A stretch of 64,000 nt of DNA from Macrostomum hystrix (GCA_950097015.1 CATNEN010000007.1:1178001-1242000), one strand, 5' to 3'; shown: positions 1 through 54,139, numbered from the stretch's first letter. Numbers and translations are program-made. Notes: generated by a model not told the origin, from the sequence alone.

Positions 1-153
1 GCTGCGGCTGTCAGTCAAACTCCAAAGTTGAGCAACTGCAAGCGAGTCGGAGAGACAGTCGGTGACAGCGTCGAGGCTGCGAAAGCGCCGAGTGCAGCCC
101 CTGCTCGTGACAACCAGCCGCTGTTGAAGCAGCAGCTGCAGAAGGAGCAGTAG
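1..153 (+). CDS. Possible 3' end of a plus-strand gene cut by the window edge
   Basis: Frame 1 is open from base 1 to TAG at 151-153, 50 codons with no start in the window. The residues include AAAVSQTPKLSNCKRVGETV, an Ala/Pro-rich middle, and LLKQQLQKEQ at the end, with GC-rich codons like the confirmed exons. AATAAA at 753-758 could be its poly(A) signal. If real, the gene runs tail-to-tail with the nephrin-like gene. No homology is recognised and the antisense frame is also open, so confidence is low. Confidence 0.3.
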   Translation, partial: AAAVSQTPKLSNCKRVGETVGDSVEAAKAPSAAPARDNQPLLKQQLQKEQ

Positions 154-1249
154 CACTGCAAGCGACATCTAGCTGAAATTGAGGTGCTGAAATTGAAATT
201 TATTTGCTTCATCATCATCTTTTATCCATCGCATCGAGCAGAATCTGCTCCAAAGTGGCAAGAAAATCTGCCCCAGCTCGTGCTGGGAGACATTGTTTCG
301 CCTGTCAACAAAATCTCTTACAGGCAACACGAGAACAATGCTCTTTTGTTTGTTTGAGTGAAAAGAATTAGTAAATAATGATTGACATTCCAGCACTCAA
401 TGCATTCCCAGACAAGTTTTTGTGGCCCTCAAAACACCTGTACCCGATTCCCACGGCACTATATTCGTACCCGGGCATTAAGGGCGTAAATGTGATTCAT
501 CAGGCATCATTTTACAGAAAGTCACGAACTTGAAGCTTCAGAAGAGGAGCCAGTTCAGCTCTTGGACCGAAGACAATTGGCAGGGCGCTCGAGCTTCAGA
601 ATGGTAGGTGGCGTTCCTCCAAGATCAGCAGGAGGCCGAAGACTGCCATCCATGCTACTCGATGTCGTTGATCATTGTGCTTTGCGACATGATTTATTCC
701 CTAAGTTTAGCTGTTAACGGAGTTCTCATGTTGAAGGAAATTCTCAGAAATTAATAAACGAAATTTTATCATTTTCTTAACAAAAATGATTTCAGTGTTT
801 TTTAACTAAAAAAGAATTCATGATGCAAAAATTGTTTGTCATTCATTTCGGCTGCCTCCAAAAGTGTACAAAACTGATTAAACTTACTTATAATGTATTT
901 ATATTGTATAGACAATATCGTAGCAAATCAGCTTCTTCCACGCGAGCGAACAACGGGAATAAAAGAGAAGGAAAAATCTTCGTAAAGAAGAGACGCAAGT
1001 AATAAAAAAATTATTTTGGACTTTCATTAATAAAACTTTTATTCACAAATGACAGATCATAGCATTAATTGAACTTTAATTCGAATATAGGACTGTACAG
1101 TTTTTTTTATTCTTATGTCAAATTGTGGATTGGGTTCGGTGCTGAAAAGGCACTGCGTTGGGTTCTTCGTGGGATTATTGTTAATTCTATTATGTAGTGG
1201 TGCCGATGGATGGCTGAAGCTATATGAGGTGGTTAACCGAGTTTGATTT
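154..1249. other. No gene seen
   Basis: AT-rich sequence between the left-edge frame and the 17-bp array. It holds AATAAA motifs on both strands (753-758 and 1029-1034 plus, 1038-1043 minus), as expected between two genes ending tail-to-tail. Confidence 0.5.
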
Positions 1250-1505
1250 CGGTAGAGGAGTGAGGTCGTTGGCGGAGTGAGGTGGTTGGCGGAGTGAGGT
1301 GGTTGGCGGAGTGAGGTGGTTGGCGGAGTGAGGTGGTTGGCGGAGTGAGGTGGTTGGCGGAGTGAGGTGGTTGGCGGAGTGAGGTGGTTGGCGGAGTGAG
1401 GCGGTTGGCGGAGTGAGGTGGTTGGCGGAGTGAGGTGGTTGACAGAGTGAGGTGGCTGGTGGAGTGAGGTGGCTGGTGGAGTGAGGTGTTTGTCGGAGTG
1501 AGATT
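1250..1505. repeat. 17-bp tandem array, GTGAGGTGG family
   Basis: Unit ggcggagtgaggtggtt, about 15 copies, degenerate at the right end. It lies just past the nephrin-like stop codon. Confidence 0.95.
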
Positions 1506-1716
1506 GAGTGAGTTGGATTATTCACATAGTTTCGGTGATGGAGTTTGATTAGTCTCCGCTGTTCAGGTTGAGAAGTTTGTTCGTCGGATGAAAGTAAAAA
1601 AAATGAAGTAAATTTGATTTGAAATTTCTTTTTCTGTTGTATCTTTAAAGTTTGATCATTTTAAAAAGCAGATAATTCAATAGAGGTGCTCCGATTTGTT
1701 CGAAAACACGAGCTCA

Positions 1717-1722
1717 TTTAAT
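1717..1722 (-). terminator. Possible poly(A) signal of the nephrin-like gene
   Basis: ATTAAA on the minus strand about 165 bp past the stop codon, followed by a T/G-rich stretch. A canonical AATAAA further on (1038-1043) is the alternative and would place the 17-bp array at 1250-1505 inside the 3' UTR. Confidence 0.3.
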
Positions 1723-1885
1723 TAAACACAAGTAAGACTTGAAATGTTGCAGGGAAAGACTTATTGCAGCATAAAACAAACATCCAAGAGTGTTGATCAA
1801 ACTGAAGCGGATGTCTCTTCTCCATCTGGATCATTGTAAATTGTGAGCTGCATTTATCAAACAGAGACAGCCGCAGTATGATCTC

Positions 1886-43860
<41,975 letters not shown>

Positions 43861-44029
43861 TGTGCTGAACTTCTTGTTCCAGTTGGAATGGCTGATTCTC
43901 AGACTGAGCTGCAATTTGGTTCGTCAGAGGGAGGAAGATATTGATAGTGCAGCATAGCAACACATAGCTAAGTGTGGAAGTACGAACAGTGGATTAGGAC
44001 AGATAGCAGATTGGGTAAAGAAATGGGAG

Positions 44030-44635
44030 ATCGGGGGAAGAGAGGGGAGACTGGGGGAAAAGAGGGGAGACTGGGGGAAGAGAGGGGAGACTGTGGGAAG
44101 AGAGGGGAGACTGGGGGAAGAGAGGGGAGACTGGGGGAAGAGAGGGAAGACTGTGGGAAGAGAGAGGAGACTGGGGGAAGAGAGGGGAGACTGGGGGAAG
44201 AGAGGGGAGACTGGGGGAAGAGAGGGGAGACTGGGGGAAGAGAGGGAAGACTGTGGGAAGAGAGAGGAGACTGGGGGAAGAGAGGGGAGACTGGGGGAAG
44301 AGAGAGGAGACTGGGGGAAGAGAGGGGAGACTGTGGGAAGAGAGGGGAGACTGGGAGAAGAGAGGGGAGACTGGGGGAAGAGAGGGGAGACTGGGGGAAG
44401 AGAGGGGAGACTGGGGGAAGAGGGGGAAGAGAGGGGAGACGGGGAGAAGAGAGGGGAGACTGGGAGAAGAGAGGGGAGACTGTGGGAAGAGAGGGGAGAC
44501 TGGAGGAAGAGAGGGGGGACTGGGGGAAGAGAGAGGAGACTGGGGGAAGAGAGAGGAGACTGGGGGAAGAGAGGGAAGACTGGGGGAAGAGAGGGGAGAC
44601 TGGGGGCAGAGATGGGAGATTCGAAGAAGAGAGGG
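44030..44635. repeat. 20-bp purine-rich tandem array
   Basis: Unit gaagagaggggagactgggg, about 30 copies, directly upstream of the nephrin-like first exon. It could form triplex or G-rich structures. Confidence 0.96.
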
Positions 44636-44798
44636 GATGTTGGTAGATAAGGCAAATAACGGGAGCAAGCTGTACCAGCCGTAGGGCAGTCGGCGGGAAT
44701 ATTGAGTATCGTAGCCAGCTCAGTGGGGTCAGTTCGCGCCGTTTCTCCCATTTAGAACGCCCTGTCTTAGCTGAGCAGGGGTGTGAGAATGCGATTAC

Positions 44799-45062
44799 TC
44801 ACAGCAGTGGCCGCTGAGCACAGCTGACGCACATATATTTTATGGCACCCAGGGCGGTGGGTATCATTAAATGAGATCGCAGATTTCGGGGCAGTAAAAC
44901 ATAGTTAGATTTCGGGGGTGGGATAAGATATTCAGGACCCGATGGGATAATTAAGAAAGTGGGATATCTATGGGAGAGTCGGTGCGGTTGTTTGGCAAGC
45001 AAGCTGGCAAAGTTAGTACCTCACGGAGAGCAGATCGTATTTGAGCTGCAGCGGAATCTCAC
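44799..45062 (-). CDS. Exon-like segments of an unrecognised gene (pieces 4 and 5, possible C-terminus)
   Basis: Piece 4 (45020-45062) encodes GEIPLQLKYDLLSV and joins piece 3 in phase 1. Piece 5 (44799-44823) would add SCAQRPLL and a TGA. Both are tiny, so chance is a real risk. Together pieces 2-5 give a continuous frame ending about 0.9 kb before the nephrin-like start codon, on the same strand. Confidence 0.25.
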
Positions 45063-45699
45063 CTGACCAGCCATGAGGGCCGCCGTGTGTTCGGAAAGCC
45101 AGCGCGGGTCAAAAGAAATCTTTGAGCGAAGTAAAGTGGGAAGGGAGCATTGTGGATGGGATGTCGAGGGTAGCTCCGGTAGGGAAGATGATGATGAAGC
45201 GAGGCGGGAAGGGTTTGAGTCATTCAGCGGGTCTGGGAGACTCAAATTTGAGCACAGAATGCTACAAAGGCACCGACAACAGTTTGGCTTGCGTGCCTGG
45301 CTACCGAATTCTTTTGTGGGAGATTTTGGGATTGGGAAATTGGAGACCGAACGATGGTGAGGGGTTGAGAAGCTTTAGAAAGTAAAAGCATTGTCAACAC
45401 TTGGAAGATCCACCCAATCTAGTGTTAACAGTTTTCGCAAATGTTTTTGAAAATTATCGATGAAGCCATTGGATAGAATTTCTTTGCTTTGGTATGCATA
45501 AATAGTTTTATTTCTATATTTTATATAATATACGCTAATACGCGCCATGTATCGTATAGGCCTATCTCTGTTATTGTGACCAATTAAATTAGACAACCAA
45601 TGTCTATTCAAAACACACATCTCTTATTTAATCATACAGACTAAAACCAAACTTTCAAAAAACTCAAGTCTTTGTCTTGATCTCATGCCACCGATTAAC

Positions 45700-46530
45700 C
45701 CCTGCCTTCTCCACTCTCTGCCTCCCTTCTCCCCTCTCTGCCTTCCTTCTCCCCTCACTGCCTTCCTTCTCCCCTCTCTGCCTTCCTTCTCCCCTCTCTG
45801 CCTTCCTTCTCCCCTCTCTGCCTCCCTTTTCCCCTCTCTGCCTTCCTTCTCCCCTCTCTGCCTTCCTTCTCCCCTCTCTGCCTTCCTTCTCCCCTCTCTG
45901 CCTCCCTTCTCCCCTCTCTGCCTCCCTTTTCCCCTCTCTGCCTCCCTTCTCCCCTCACTGCCTTCCTTCTCCCCTCTCTGCCTTCCTTCTCCCCTCTCTG
46001 CCTCCCTTCTCCCCTCTCTGCCTTCCTTCTCCCCTCACTGCCTTCCTTCTCCCCTCTCTGCCTCCCTTCTCCCCTCACTGCCTTCCTTCTCCCCTCTCTG
46101 CCTTCCTTCTCCCCTCACTGCCTTCCTTCTCCCCTCTCTGCCTTCTTTCTCCCCTCTCTGCCTTCCTTCTCCCCTCTCTGCCTCCCATCTGCCCTCACTG
46201 CCTTCCTTCTCCTCTCTCTGCCTTCCTTCTCCCCTCTCTGCCTTCCTTCTCCCCTCTCTGCCTTCCTTCTCCCCTCTTTGCCTTCCTTCTCCACTCTCTG
46301 CCTCCCTTTTCCCCTCACTGCCTCCCTTCTCCCCTCACTGCCTTCCTTCTCCCCTCTCTGCCTTCCTTCTCCCCTCTCTGCCTTCCTTCTCCCCTCTCTG
46401 CCTCCCTTTTCCCCTCACTGCCTCCCTTTTCCCCTCTCTGCCTCCCTTCTCCCCTCTCTGCCTTCCTTCTCCCCTCTCTGCCTCCCTTCTCCCCTCTCTG
46501 CCTCCCTTCTCCCCTCTCTGACTCCCTTTT
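45700..46530. repeat. 20-bp pyrimidine tandem array
   Basis: Unit ccttccttctcccctctctg, about 41 copies with cctccct and ctcactg variants. Confidence 0.97.
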
Positions 46531-46605
46531 CCCCCCTCTGTTCGTTGATTTGATGTTCTATCTTCTTCTATTTGGCTACGGGGAGTTTTCGAAAGCGATA
46601 TTTAC

Positions 46606-46695
46606 CGGCGACCATCTGCGCTAATCCTTCTCCCACTTCCCCATTGCCAATCCATGCGGGTGCAGTTAATGGCACTTCAGACAGGCCGGAGATGA
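46606..46695 (-). CDS. Exon-like segment of an unrecognised gene (piece 3)
   Basis: Phase 1-1 segment of 90 bp after acceptor CATCCAG, ending at GTAAAT. It encodes ISGLSEVPLTAPAWIGNGEV then GEGLAQMVAG. Joined to piece 2 it reads DTATS-VISGLSEV without a break. It precedes the 20-bp array at 45.7-46.5 kb by about 75 bp. Confidence 0.38.
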
Positions 46696-47011
46696 CTGGA
46701 TGGGTGAAAGTTTCGCATTTCAAAGAAGAAAACAATTCTTACCGACACAATTATTCAAGAGGGTGTGAAAAAATATTGATATTAACTCACGCCGATTGGT
46801 GTTATGCAGAGAACGGAACAAGGGAACAGTTGAGCAGAAGATCCTTAAGATCCCCATTTGAAACTCGATCCGCCGCCAGTTACTCCCTCCATCATCGTAT
46901 CCCCTTCCCTGATCATCCTTGATCATCATGACCAGTCTTGCTCGATGCAGTACTCAAATACACGGCTCCCTAACAATTATGGGGCTTGTCGATCCTTTAT
47001 GGAGATGGGCA

Positions 47012-47415
47012 TAGAGGGGAGGGAGATAGAAGGTAGGGAGATAGAAGGTAGGGAGATAGAAGGGAGGGAGATAGAAGGGAGGGAGATAGAAGGGAGGGAG
47101 ATAGAAGGGAGGGAGATAGAAGGGAGGGAGATAGAAGGTAGGGAGATAGAAGGGAGGGAGATAGAAGGGAGGGAGATAGAAGGTAGGGAGATAGAAGGGA
47201 GGGAGATAGAAGGTAGTGAGATTGAAGGTAGGGAGATAGAAGGTAGGGAGATAGAAGGTAGGGAGATAGAAGGTAGGGAGATAGAAGGTAGGGAGATAGA
47301 GATAGAAGGTAGGGAGATAGAAGGTAGGGAGATAGAAGGGAGGGAGATAGAAGGGAGGGAGATAGAAGGGAGGGAGATAGAAGGGAGGGAGATAGAAGGG
47401 AGGGAGATAGAAGGT
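47012..47415. repeat. 15-bp purine tandem array
   Basis: Unit gaagggagggagata, about 26 copies with ggtaggg variants; one gagata insertion at about 47298 shifts the register. Confidence 0.96.
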
Positions 47416-48429
47416 TGAGGTAAATGGAGGCGAGAAGTAGATATGGAAAGGGAAGAAGGAGATAGAGGGGAGAGTTTAAAGTGGGAAAGGATGACAGCTG
47501 CATGCAGAGGCAGGGCAGTAACAGAGGCACGGGTGTGTTTGAGTCGTTCTACGAGTCGCCTCACACCCAGTTCCCACTCCTCTATTTTGCTAAAACTTCA
47601 AATGAGTTCATTTGAAGAAAGGGTTTGGCGTGGGAGAGGAAGAGAGATGACAACACAGCGCATCAAATTTGTGAGATGAGGGTGTCCCCAGATGCGAGCG
47701 GGGAGTGGAAACACGCGCAGTGTCAGTGAGAAATCGAATTCCCTACACTCCCAGCTCTGAGAGGAGGTGGTTGGGGGGCTGAGGCTGCGGGTCGCCGCTT
47801 TTTTCACTTGAACTTCGACATCTAATTGGGATGCTGCCGGCGCTGACTGAGGCAGAAAATTCACTTAACAACGAAAAGGCTGCGCCAGCTCTGTGGCGCG
47901 TCCCTATGCTCAAACTGTGCTCAACTATGCTCAAACTGTGCTCATCTCCAAGTTTCTAATTGCATCAATTCAATAGCCTGGAATCTACAGCAGACGCGGC
48001 AGCCTGTTGATTAAGTTAGTGAAATGCAACAACCATTTTTTAAGACTGATGTCGAGACTAGAAAATTTTCTTTGGCTTCATTATCAGTTGAGATTTTCAA
48101 GAGGGGATTTTTTGGGGATTTCGCTATAAGAGTAGCAAGTATTGATTAGACTGGCATTGATACACCCTCAGCCGTTAATCAGGCTCATTCCGACCCGATA
48201 GGAGAACAAAAAATGAGCTGCAAGCGATGACATGGAATCGTTTGGCATTGATCAGTCCTTCATCCACCACCTCGGGTCAAAGGGTGGGATTTAAAGATAA
48301 CGACTATAGCCTTGAGGGCTGGCTTTCAGCTCTTATTATAGTACATTGATTGTATCCTAACTGCATTGGAACACTTCTTAATTGGGTACTTTCTACCTAG
48401 CCTTCATATGTCACTGTCTGTCTGCCATC

Positions 48430-48742
48430 CTCACCCTACATCTCCCTCACCCTGCATCTCCCTCACCCTGCATCTCCCTCACCCTGCATCTCCCTCACCC
48501 TGCATCTCCCTCACCCTGCATCTCCCTCACCCTGCATCTCCCTCACCCTGCATCTCCCTCACCCTGCATCTCCCTCACCCTGCATCTCCCTCACCCTGCA
48601 TCTCCATCACCCTGCATCTCCATCACCCTGCATCTCCCTCACCCTGCATCTCCCTCACCCTGCATCTCCCTCACCCTGCATCTCCCTCACCCTGCATCTC
48701 CCTCACCCTGCATCTCCATCACCCTGCATCTCCATCACCCAG
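48430..48742. repeat. 16-bp tandem array
   Basis: Unit catctccctcaccctg, about 19 copies; ccatcac variants cluster at two places. Confidence 0.96.
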
Positions 48743-49074
48743 AATTTTGTGAGAAATTTTTTACGCATGGACAACCAGCTCGAAGAACTAGCTATAAAAA
48801 TAATAATAATGTAGAATTAACAAAACCCCACCGCTGTATCAAACTGAACTTTTATTATCCCAATTTTGTAGCGCGCGTTGAAACTCGCTCCCAAAACTGG
48901 GCCAAACAGAAGAGAAAGAAAAATGATGCGAAGCCGATTTTTGTTTGTGGGAAATCTTATTTGCACTTGATCCCGTTAAAAAAATTGTTGGCTAGACTTT
49001 TTGTTCCCATGCAAAAGTTTTACGGGAATCAATATTCACTTTTCACCGACCATCCAAAACTAACCCCCTTCACT

Positions 49075-49375
49075 CCTTCTCCCACTCTCCTTTTCTCCAT
49101 CTCCCACTCCCCTTCTCTCCATCTCCCACTCCCCTTCTCTCCATCTCCCACTCTCCTTCTCTCCTTTCCCACTCCCCTTCTCTCCATCTCCCAATCCCCT
49201 TCTCTCCATCTCCCACTCCCCTTTCTCTCCTTTCCCACTCTCTTTCTCCCACTCCCCTTCTATCCATCTCCCACTCCCCCTCTCTCCTTTCCCACACCCT
49301 TCTCTTCTTTCCCACTTCCCTTTCTCTCCTTTCCCACTCTCTTTCTCCCCTTCCTCCCCTTTACTCCTCTCCTTT
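49075..49375. repeat. Irregular pyrimidine-rich array
   Basis: Copies of ctctccatctcccactcccc of variable length (18-22 bp), beginning about 70 bp past the donor of exon-like piece 2. Confidence 0.85.
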
Positions 49376-49442
49376 CATTCTCTCACAGTCTTCCTCTTCA
49401 GAAAAGCAAGTAGATTTTGTACCAGTTCCTCCGCTGACTCAC

Positions 49443-49534
49443 CTGAAGTGGCAGTGTCGAACTGGAGGTAGACAATGCTATCCAATTGATTAAGCAATGG
49501 GATGTAGAAGTTGTCCTGGAAGTGGACCGTTTGA
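49443..49534 (-). CDS. Exon-like segment of an unrecognised gene (piece 2)
   Basis: Encodes QTVHFQDNFYIPLLNQLDSI then VYLQFDTATS and ends at a strong donor GTGAGT (phase 1). Two acceptors are possible (exon start 49534 or 49515). Neither matches the phase-1 donor of piece 1, so the direct join is unproven. It joins piece 3 in phase. Confidence 0.38.
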
Positions 49535-49811
49535 CTTCATAATTCCAATCTGTTGAATTCAGCTGCCTTAGCAGACCACAGATGGTCTATCCAATATCTG
49601 TTGTGATCTTCCGCTTTGCAAATATATTTTCCTATCTGTCACAGTGTGCAAGCCACTGCTTGCTTAGAAACCGACTGAGTTTAGTTTTATAAGAATTTCA
49701 GCAGCTGCCTCATTTCATTTGACCAGAATAGCTCCACAGCCAATAGGAGCGAAGCTTCAGTGGTCTCTGTGAGCTCACGGGCCAATCCCAGATGGCCTGT
49801 AACGAGTTTAC

Positions 49812-49994
49812 CTCTCGCACTAAGGTCCCTGAGCTCGATTCCGCGCGGCGAGATAACCTTCAAGGCACAGTGATAGTCTACACTGCCTGACGATGAGAAA
49901 GTCAGGGCAGATGTACACACCTGTGTGCGTGTGTGCTCAGGAGTCAGCGAAATGGGCAGCCACGCATTCTCGCTGGCTGCGGATCTAGCCAATT
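49812..49994 (-). CDS. Exon-like segment of an unrecognised gene (piece 1)
   Basis: A GT-AG bounded, phase 1-1 open segment of 183 bp: acceptor TTTGCAG, donor GTAAAC. It encodes LARSAASENAWLPISLTPEH and on through VDYHCALKVISPRGIELRDL. The composition is protein-like and the frame stays open past the donor to 49687, so the true end is unsure. The mix of beta-like strands and a single DYHC could suggest an Ig-type or other beta-sandwich fold, but I do not recognise it. A 31-bp repeat array abuts its acceptor. Confidence 0.35.
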
Positions 49995-50352
49995 CTGCAA
50001 ATTCTACCAAAACTAAATTTCCCATACTCAAATTCTGCCAAAACTAAAATTTCCCATACTCAAATTCTGCCAAAACTAAATTTCCCATACTCAAATTCTA
50101 CCAAAACTAAATTTCCCATACTCAAATTCTACCTAAACTAAATTTCCCATACTCAAATTCTACCAAAACTAAATTTCCCATACTCAAATTCTACCAAAAC
50201 TAAATTTCCCATACTCAAATTCTACCAAAACTAAATTTCCCATACTCAAATTCTACCATAACTAAATTTCCAATACTCAAATTCTACCAAAACTAAATTT
50301 CCCATACTCAAATTCTACCAAAACTAAATTTCCCATACTCAAATTCTACTCT
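49995..50352. repeat. 31-bp tandem array abutting a predicted acceptor
   Basis: About 11 copies of a unit made of ctcaaattctaccaaaacta and aatttcccata. The last unit runs into the TTTGCAG acceptor of exon-like piece 1. Confidence 0.95.
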
Positions 50353-50844
50353 AAATTTGTTAGAGTTAGAAACTTTAAGTTCTTCAAATTTCGTGGCGCA
50401 TTTTCAAACAAAAATTTTACTCTGTTCTAGCACCCAACGGGATCTCAAATACAACTGTCTCTGCTCCAACGCCCCGCTTATCAAACGGTGTTTTCCCGAT
50501 GCAAATAAAAAAACAACAGCCAGTGAACAGAGATTAAAGGTAATAAAGAACGGTTAAAAAATTCACACCTCACTAACCAAGCAGACCTGGCTGTAATCCT
50601 GAATTGGGGTCTCCATTAAAAGAGAAATAAAAAACTAGAGGTTGTAAAAATTAACACAATTAAAAACAGCAGCGGTCAATTGGTTAATTTTGATATCGAT
50701 GCATATTTTCTGGTTTTTAGGCACCCATGCACACAATAAATCCCACAATGTCCCACTAATAATGCTCACCAGACCATGGGCTCAGAAATTTGAGAACCGG
50801 GATAATTTTTTCTTAAATATATTTACTCCACTAAGAACCAACTG

Positions 50845-52100
50845 AGAATCGTCCCAGCGAGAATTTTCCCAGTGAGAATTTTCCCAGCGAGAATTTTCCC
50901 AGTGAGAATAGTGCATGTGCAAATCGTCCCAGTGAGAACCGTCCTTGTTAGAATCGTCTCAGTGAGAATCGTCCCAGTGAGAACCGTCCTTGTTAGAATC
51001 GTCCCAGTGAGAACCGTCCTTGTTAGAATCGTCTCAGTGAGAATCGTCCCAGTGAGAACCGTCCTTGTTAGAATCGTCTCAGTGAGAATTGTCCCATTGA
51101 GAATTTTCCCAGTGAGAATCGTCCCAGTGAGAATAGTCCCAGTGAGAATCGTTCCAGTTAGAATCGTCTCAGTGAGAATCGTCTCAGTGAGAATCGTCTC
51201 AGTGGGGATCGACCCAGCGAGAATCGCCCTCGTGAAAATCACGTCCCAGTGAGAATCGTTCCAGTAAGAATCGTCTCAGTGAGAATTGTCCAGTTGGAAT
51301 CGTCCGAGCGAGAATTGTCCCAGTGAGAATCGGTCCCAGTGAGAATCGACCCAGCGAGAATCGTCCCAGTGAGAATCGTCACAGTGAGAATCGTCCCAAT
51401 TAAAATCGTCTCAGTGAGAACCGTCAGAATCGTCCTCGTTAAAATCATCCCAGTGAGAATCGTCCCAGTCAGAACCGTCCCAGTGAGAATCGTCCCAGTG
51501 AGAATCGTCCCAGTGAGAATCGTCCCAGTTAGAATCGTCTCAGTGAGAACCGTCAGAATCGTCCTCGTTAAAATCATCCCAGTGAGAATCGTTCCAGTCA
51601 GAACCGACCCAGTGAGAATTGTCCGAGTGAGAATCGTCCCAGTGAGAATCGTCTCAGTGAGAATTGTCCCAGTGAGAATCGTCCCAGTGAGAATCGTCCC
51701 CGTGAGTATCGTCTCAGTGAGAATCGTCCCAGTGAGAATCGTCCCAGTGAGAATCGTTCCAGTGAGAATCGTCTCAGTGAGAATCGTCCGAGTGAGAATC
51801 GTCCCAGTTGGAATCGTCCCAGTCAGAATCGTCTCAGTGAGAATCGTCCCAGTGAGAATCGTCCCAGTGAGAATCGTTTGAGTCAGAACTGTCCCAGTTA
51901 GAATCGTTCCAGTTAGAGTCGTCTAAGTGAGAATTGTCTCAGTGAGAATCGTCCCAGTGAGAATCGTCCCAGTGAGAACCGTCCTAGTTAGAATCGTCCC
52001 AGTAAGAATTATCCCAGTGAGAACCGTTCCAGTGAGAATCGTTCCAGTTAGAGTCGTCTAAGTGAGAATCGATTCAGCGAGAATCGACCCAGTGAAAAGT
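50845..52100. repeat. 1.25-kb 15-bp tandem array
   Basis: Unit gagaatcgtcccagt, about 83 copies with many point variants. A block containing ccgtcagaatcgtcctcgtt occurs twice (about 51420 and 51549). Confidence 0.96.
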
Positions 52101-52447
52101 CAATCCAGAGAGAATCTATGGGAGACAGTTTTGGGAAAAATGGGAGAAATACATTTTTCTTGTTCGTCTAGTGTCTAGTGTATCATACTTTACACACTAC
52201 TTAACTTGCTAATGAGTAGCAGAGTTAGCATATAGAAAGTAAAACTGCTGGCATTTTCAATTTAATTAAGAAATGGAAGTCTGAGGAGGCGAGCTAATTA
52301 AAATGATAGACTCAAAACTGAATAATGAAACTGAAGTTCACAGATTGACCCAGACAGTATAAAATTTTACAGCCACATTTTTCTTTTCCCGGCGCCTTTG
52401 TGGGATTTAAAATTGTTTGGCAAGACATTATTTTTAGGGATTTGTGC

Positions 52448-52505
52448 TGTCTGCTCAATTTTGAGAGCTCTGCCACTAGGGCGTTTCAGGTTCGATTCAC
52501 ATTTT
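52448..52505 (+). mobile_element. tRNA-like relic or SINE head
   Basis: An A-box-like TGCTCAATTTTGAGAGC is followed 20-odd bases later by a B-box GGTTCGATTC. The acceptor and T stems do not pair well, so this is more likely a tRNA pseudogene or tRNA-derived SINE fragment than a working tRNA. Confidence 0.35.
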
Positions 52506-53151
52506 TCCTAGAAACCAAAATGACTACCCGAGGAAAAGCTTGCGTTGCCTAATTGAACAGCTAGGAGAAATGGTGGAAATGCGGAATTCCCGAAAGACTA
52601 AAAATGCCATTTGTACTTTCTTTCATTTCCTAACTAAGTAGCTGTTTACGCAAGAAATTTGGATGAAATCTGCATTGTTAAGGCAGAAAATGTGTGGTGA
52701 CATTTCCAGATTTTTTTTCTAGAAAAAAAGAGGGCTGACCTTTAGTTTTTCTTGGTAACGAAATTTAGATTTAATTCAATAATTAACATAAACTATCTAA
52801 AGAAGAACGCACGAGTATTTACCGATATAAATTTTTTTTAATTAAAATTATTTTATAGTCATAATAATGGAACCTGTGTTTTTAATAGATTTTAGCATCT
52901 TTGAGTTTAAAAAATGTTAACGAATTTAATATTGTGTACTTATGTGTCTGTGTAAATATAGATTTAACGAATATAGTTATAACAAATTAATCAATTAAAT
53001 AAATTGCGAAATTCCTAAATTAAACATGTCACGTAAATTTTTTAACCTTATCTAGGATATCATGAGTTTAAGATTAAACGAGTTAATTATTTAACCAATT
53101 TACCGCGATTAAAATAAAAACTTCAAGCTTGAACAGAGTTTGGATTTAGCA

Positions 53152-53291
53152 CAGGGGTTGGCAAACTCCGTCCCGCGGGCCAGTTACGGCCCTCGAAGCT
53201 CCCAAATCCGGCCCGTTGCCCCTCCAACGCCTACAGTATCCTGTCTCATCTTTACCCTGTCTTATCTCTACGCTGTCTCATCTCTCCCCTG
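53152..53291 (+). mobile_element. Truncated hAT-like relative of the 59.4-kb element
   Basis: Begins CAGGGGTTGGCAAACTCCGT and continues with GGCCCTCGAAGCTC, CCGGCCCGTT and about three copies of the cctgtctcatctctccc unit, matching the first 130 bp of the 59.4-kb element. The right terminus is missing; the sequence changes to unrelated AT-rich DNA after 53291. Confidence 0.65.
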
Positions 53292-53371
53292 ATTTAAGAA
53301 ATTCCGTTTTTAATAAACGTATTTTTATGAGATTTTTAACTGAACGAACTCCTCTGTGAACTTTCGACTTA

Positions 53372-53518
53372 CCGCCATTTTTTATTTTGTTATATCGGAG
53401 TGGAAAACCGCCATTTTTACATTTTGTTATATCAGAGTGGAATAACCACCATTTTTTATTTTGTTATATCAGAGTGGAATAACCGCCATTTTTACATTTT
53501 GTTATATCAGAGTGGAAA
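53372..53518. repeat. About 37-bp AT-rich tandem repeat
   Basis: Four copies of a unit with cgccattttt, attttgttatatcagagtgg, downstream of the truncated hAT-like piece. Confidence 0.88.
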
Positions 53519-54139
53519 TGTTCGTGTAAAAAATGGGTATGACCAACAATTTCGATTCAGCAAGCAACATTTCTGATCTTGTTAAGTAAGTTTTCTTTGA
53601 AAACACAAAAATCATTCCTATTTTCCTGTCCTTCAGACGAAAAGTTCTTTCAGCAACCTCTTTTTTCAAAGTTGAAGCTCCCAATAGAAAGTTCAAAGCT
53701 CTGCCACAGTGCAGAAGTGCGGAAGTGTATTTTTTTCTGCAAAGCAATATAGTCCCTCAATTCATATTCAAGCGGCACCAGCTTTCTTTCCAAACCCATT
53801 CGACCCACCGATTGGTCCGAAGGGTTGCAAAAGAAAGAACGCCCATTTGCTGCAGATATTTTCTACTATGAATATTTCAGAATATGGCCCAAATGGAAGA
53901 AAGCAGCCGAGAACCGACAGTTATTTTTCTACACAATTCATACTAGGAGTTGATTGGTATAAGAAACTTGAGATCGATGTCTGCTTAACTCCTAAACTAG
54001 CAGAGTCCTGATTTATTAGTACATTTTATTTGCGTACATATGACTCAAGAATATAAACCAATATTCTCTAGCTATAACAATTGTTACCTTGTGTCTGATC
54101 TGTTTTTATAGATAATCAATACAAAGTACGTGTGGTTTA

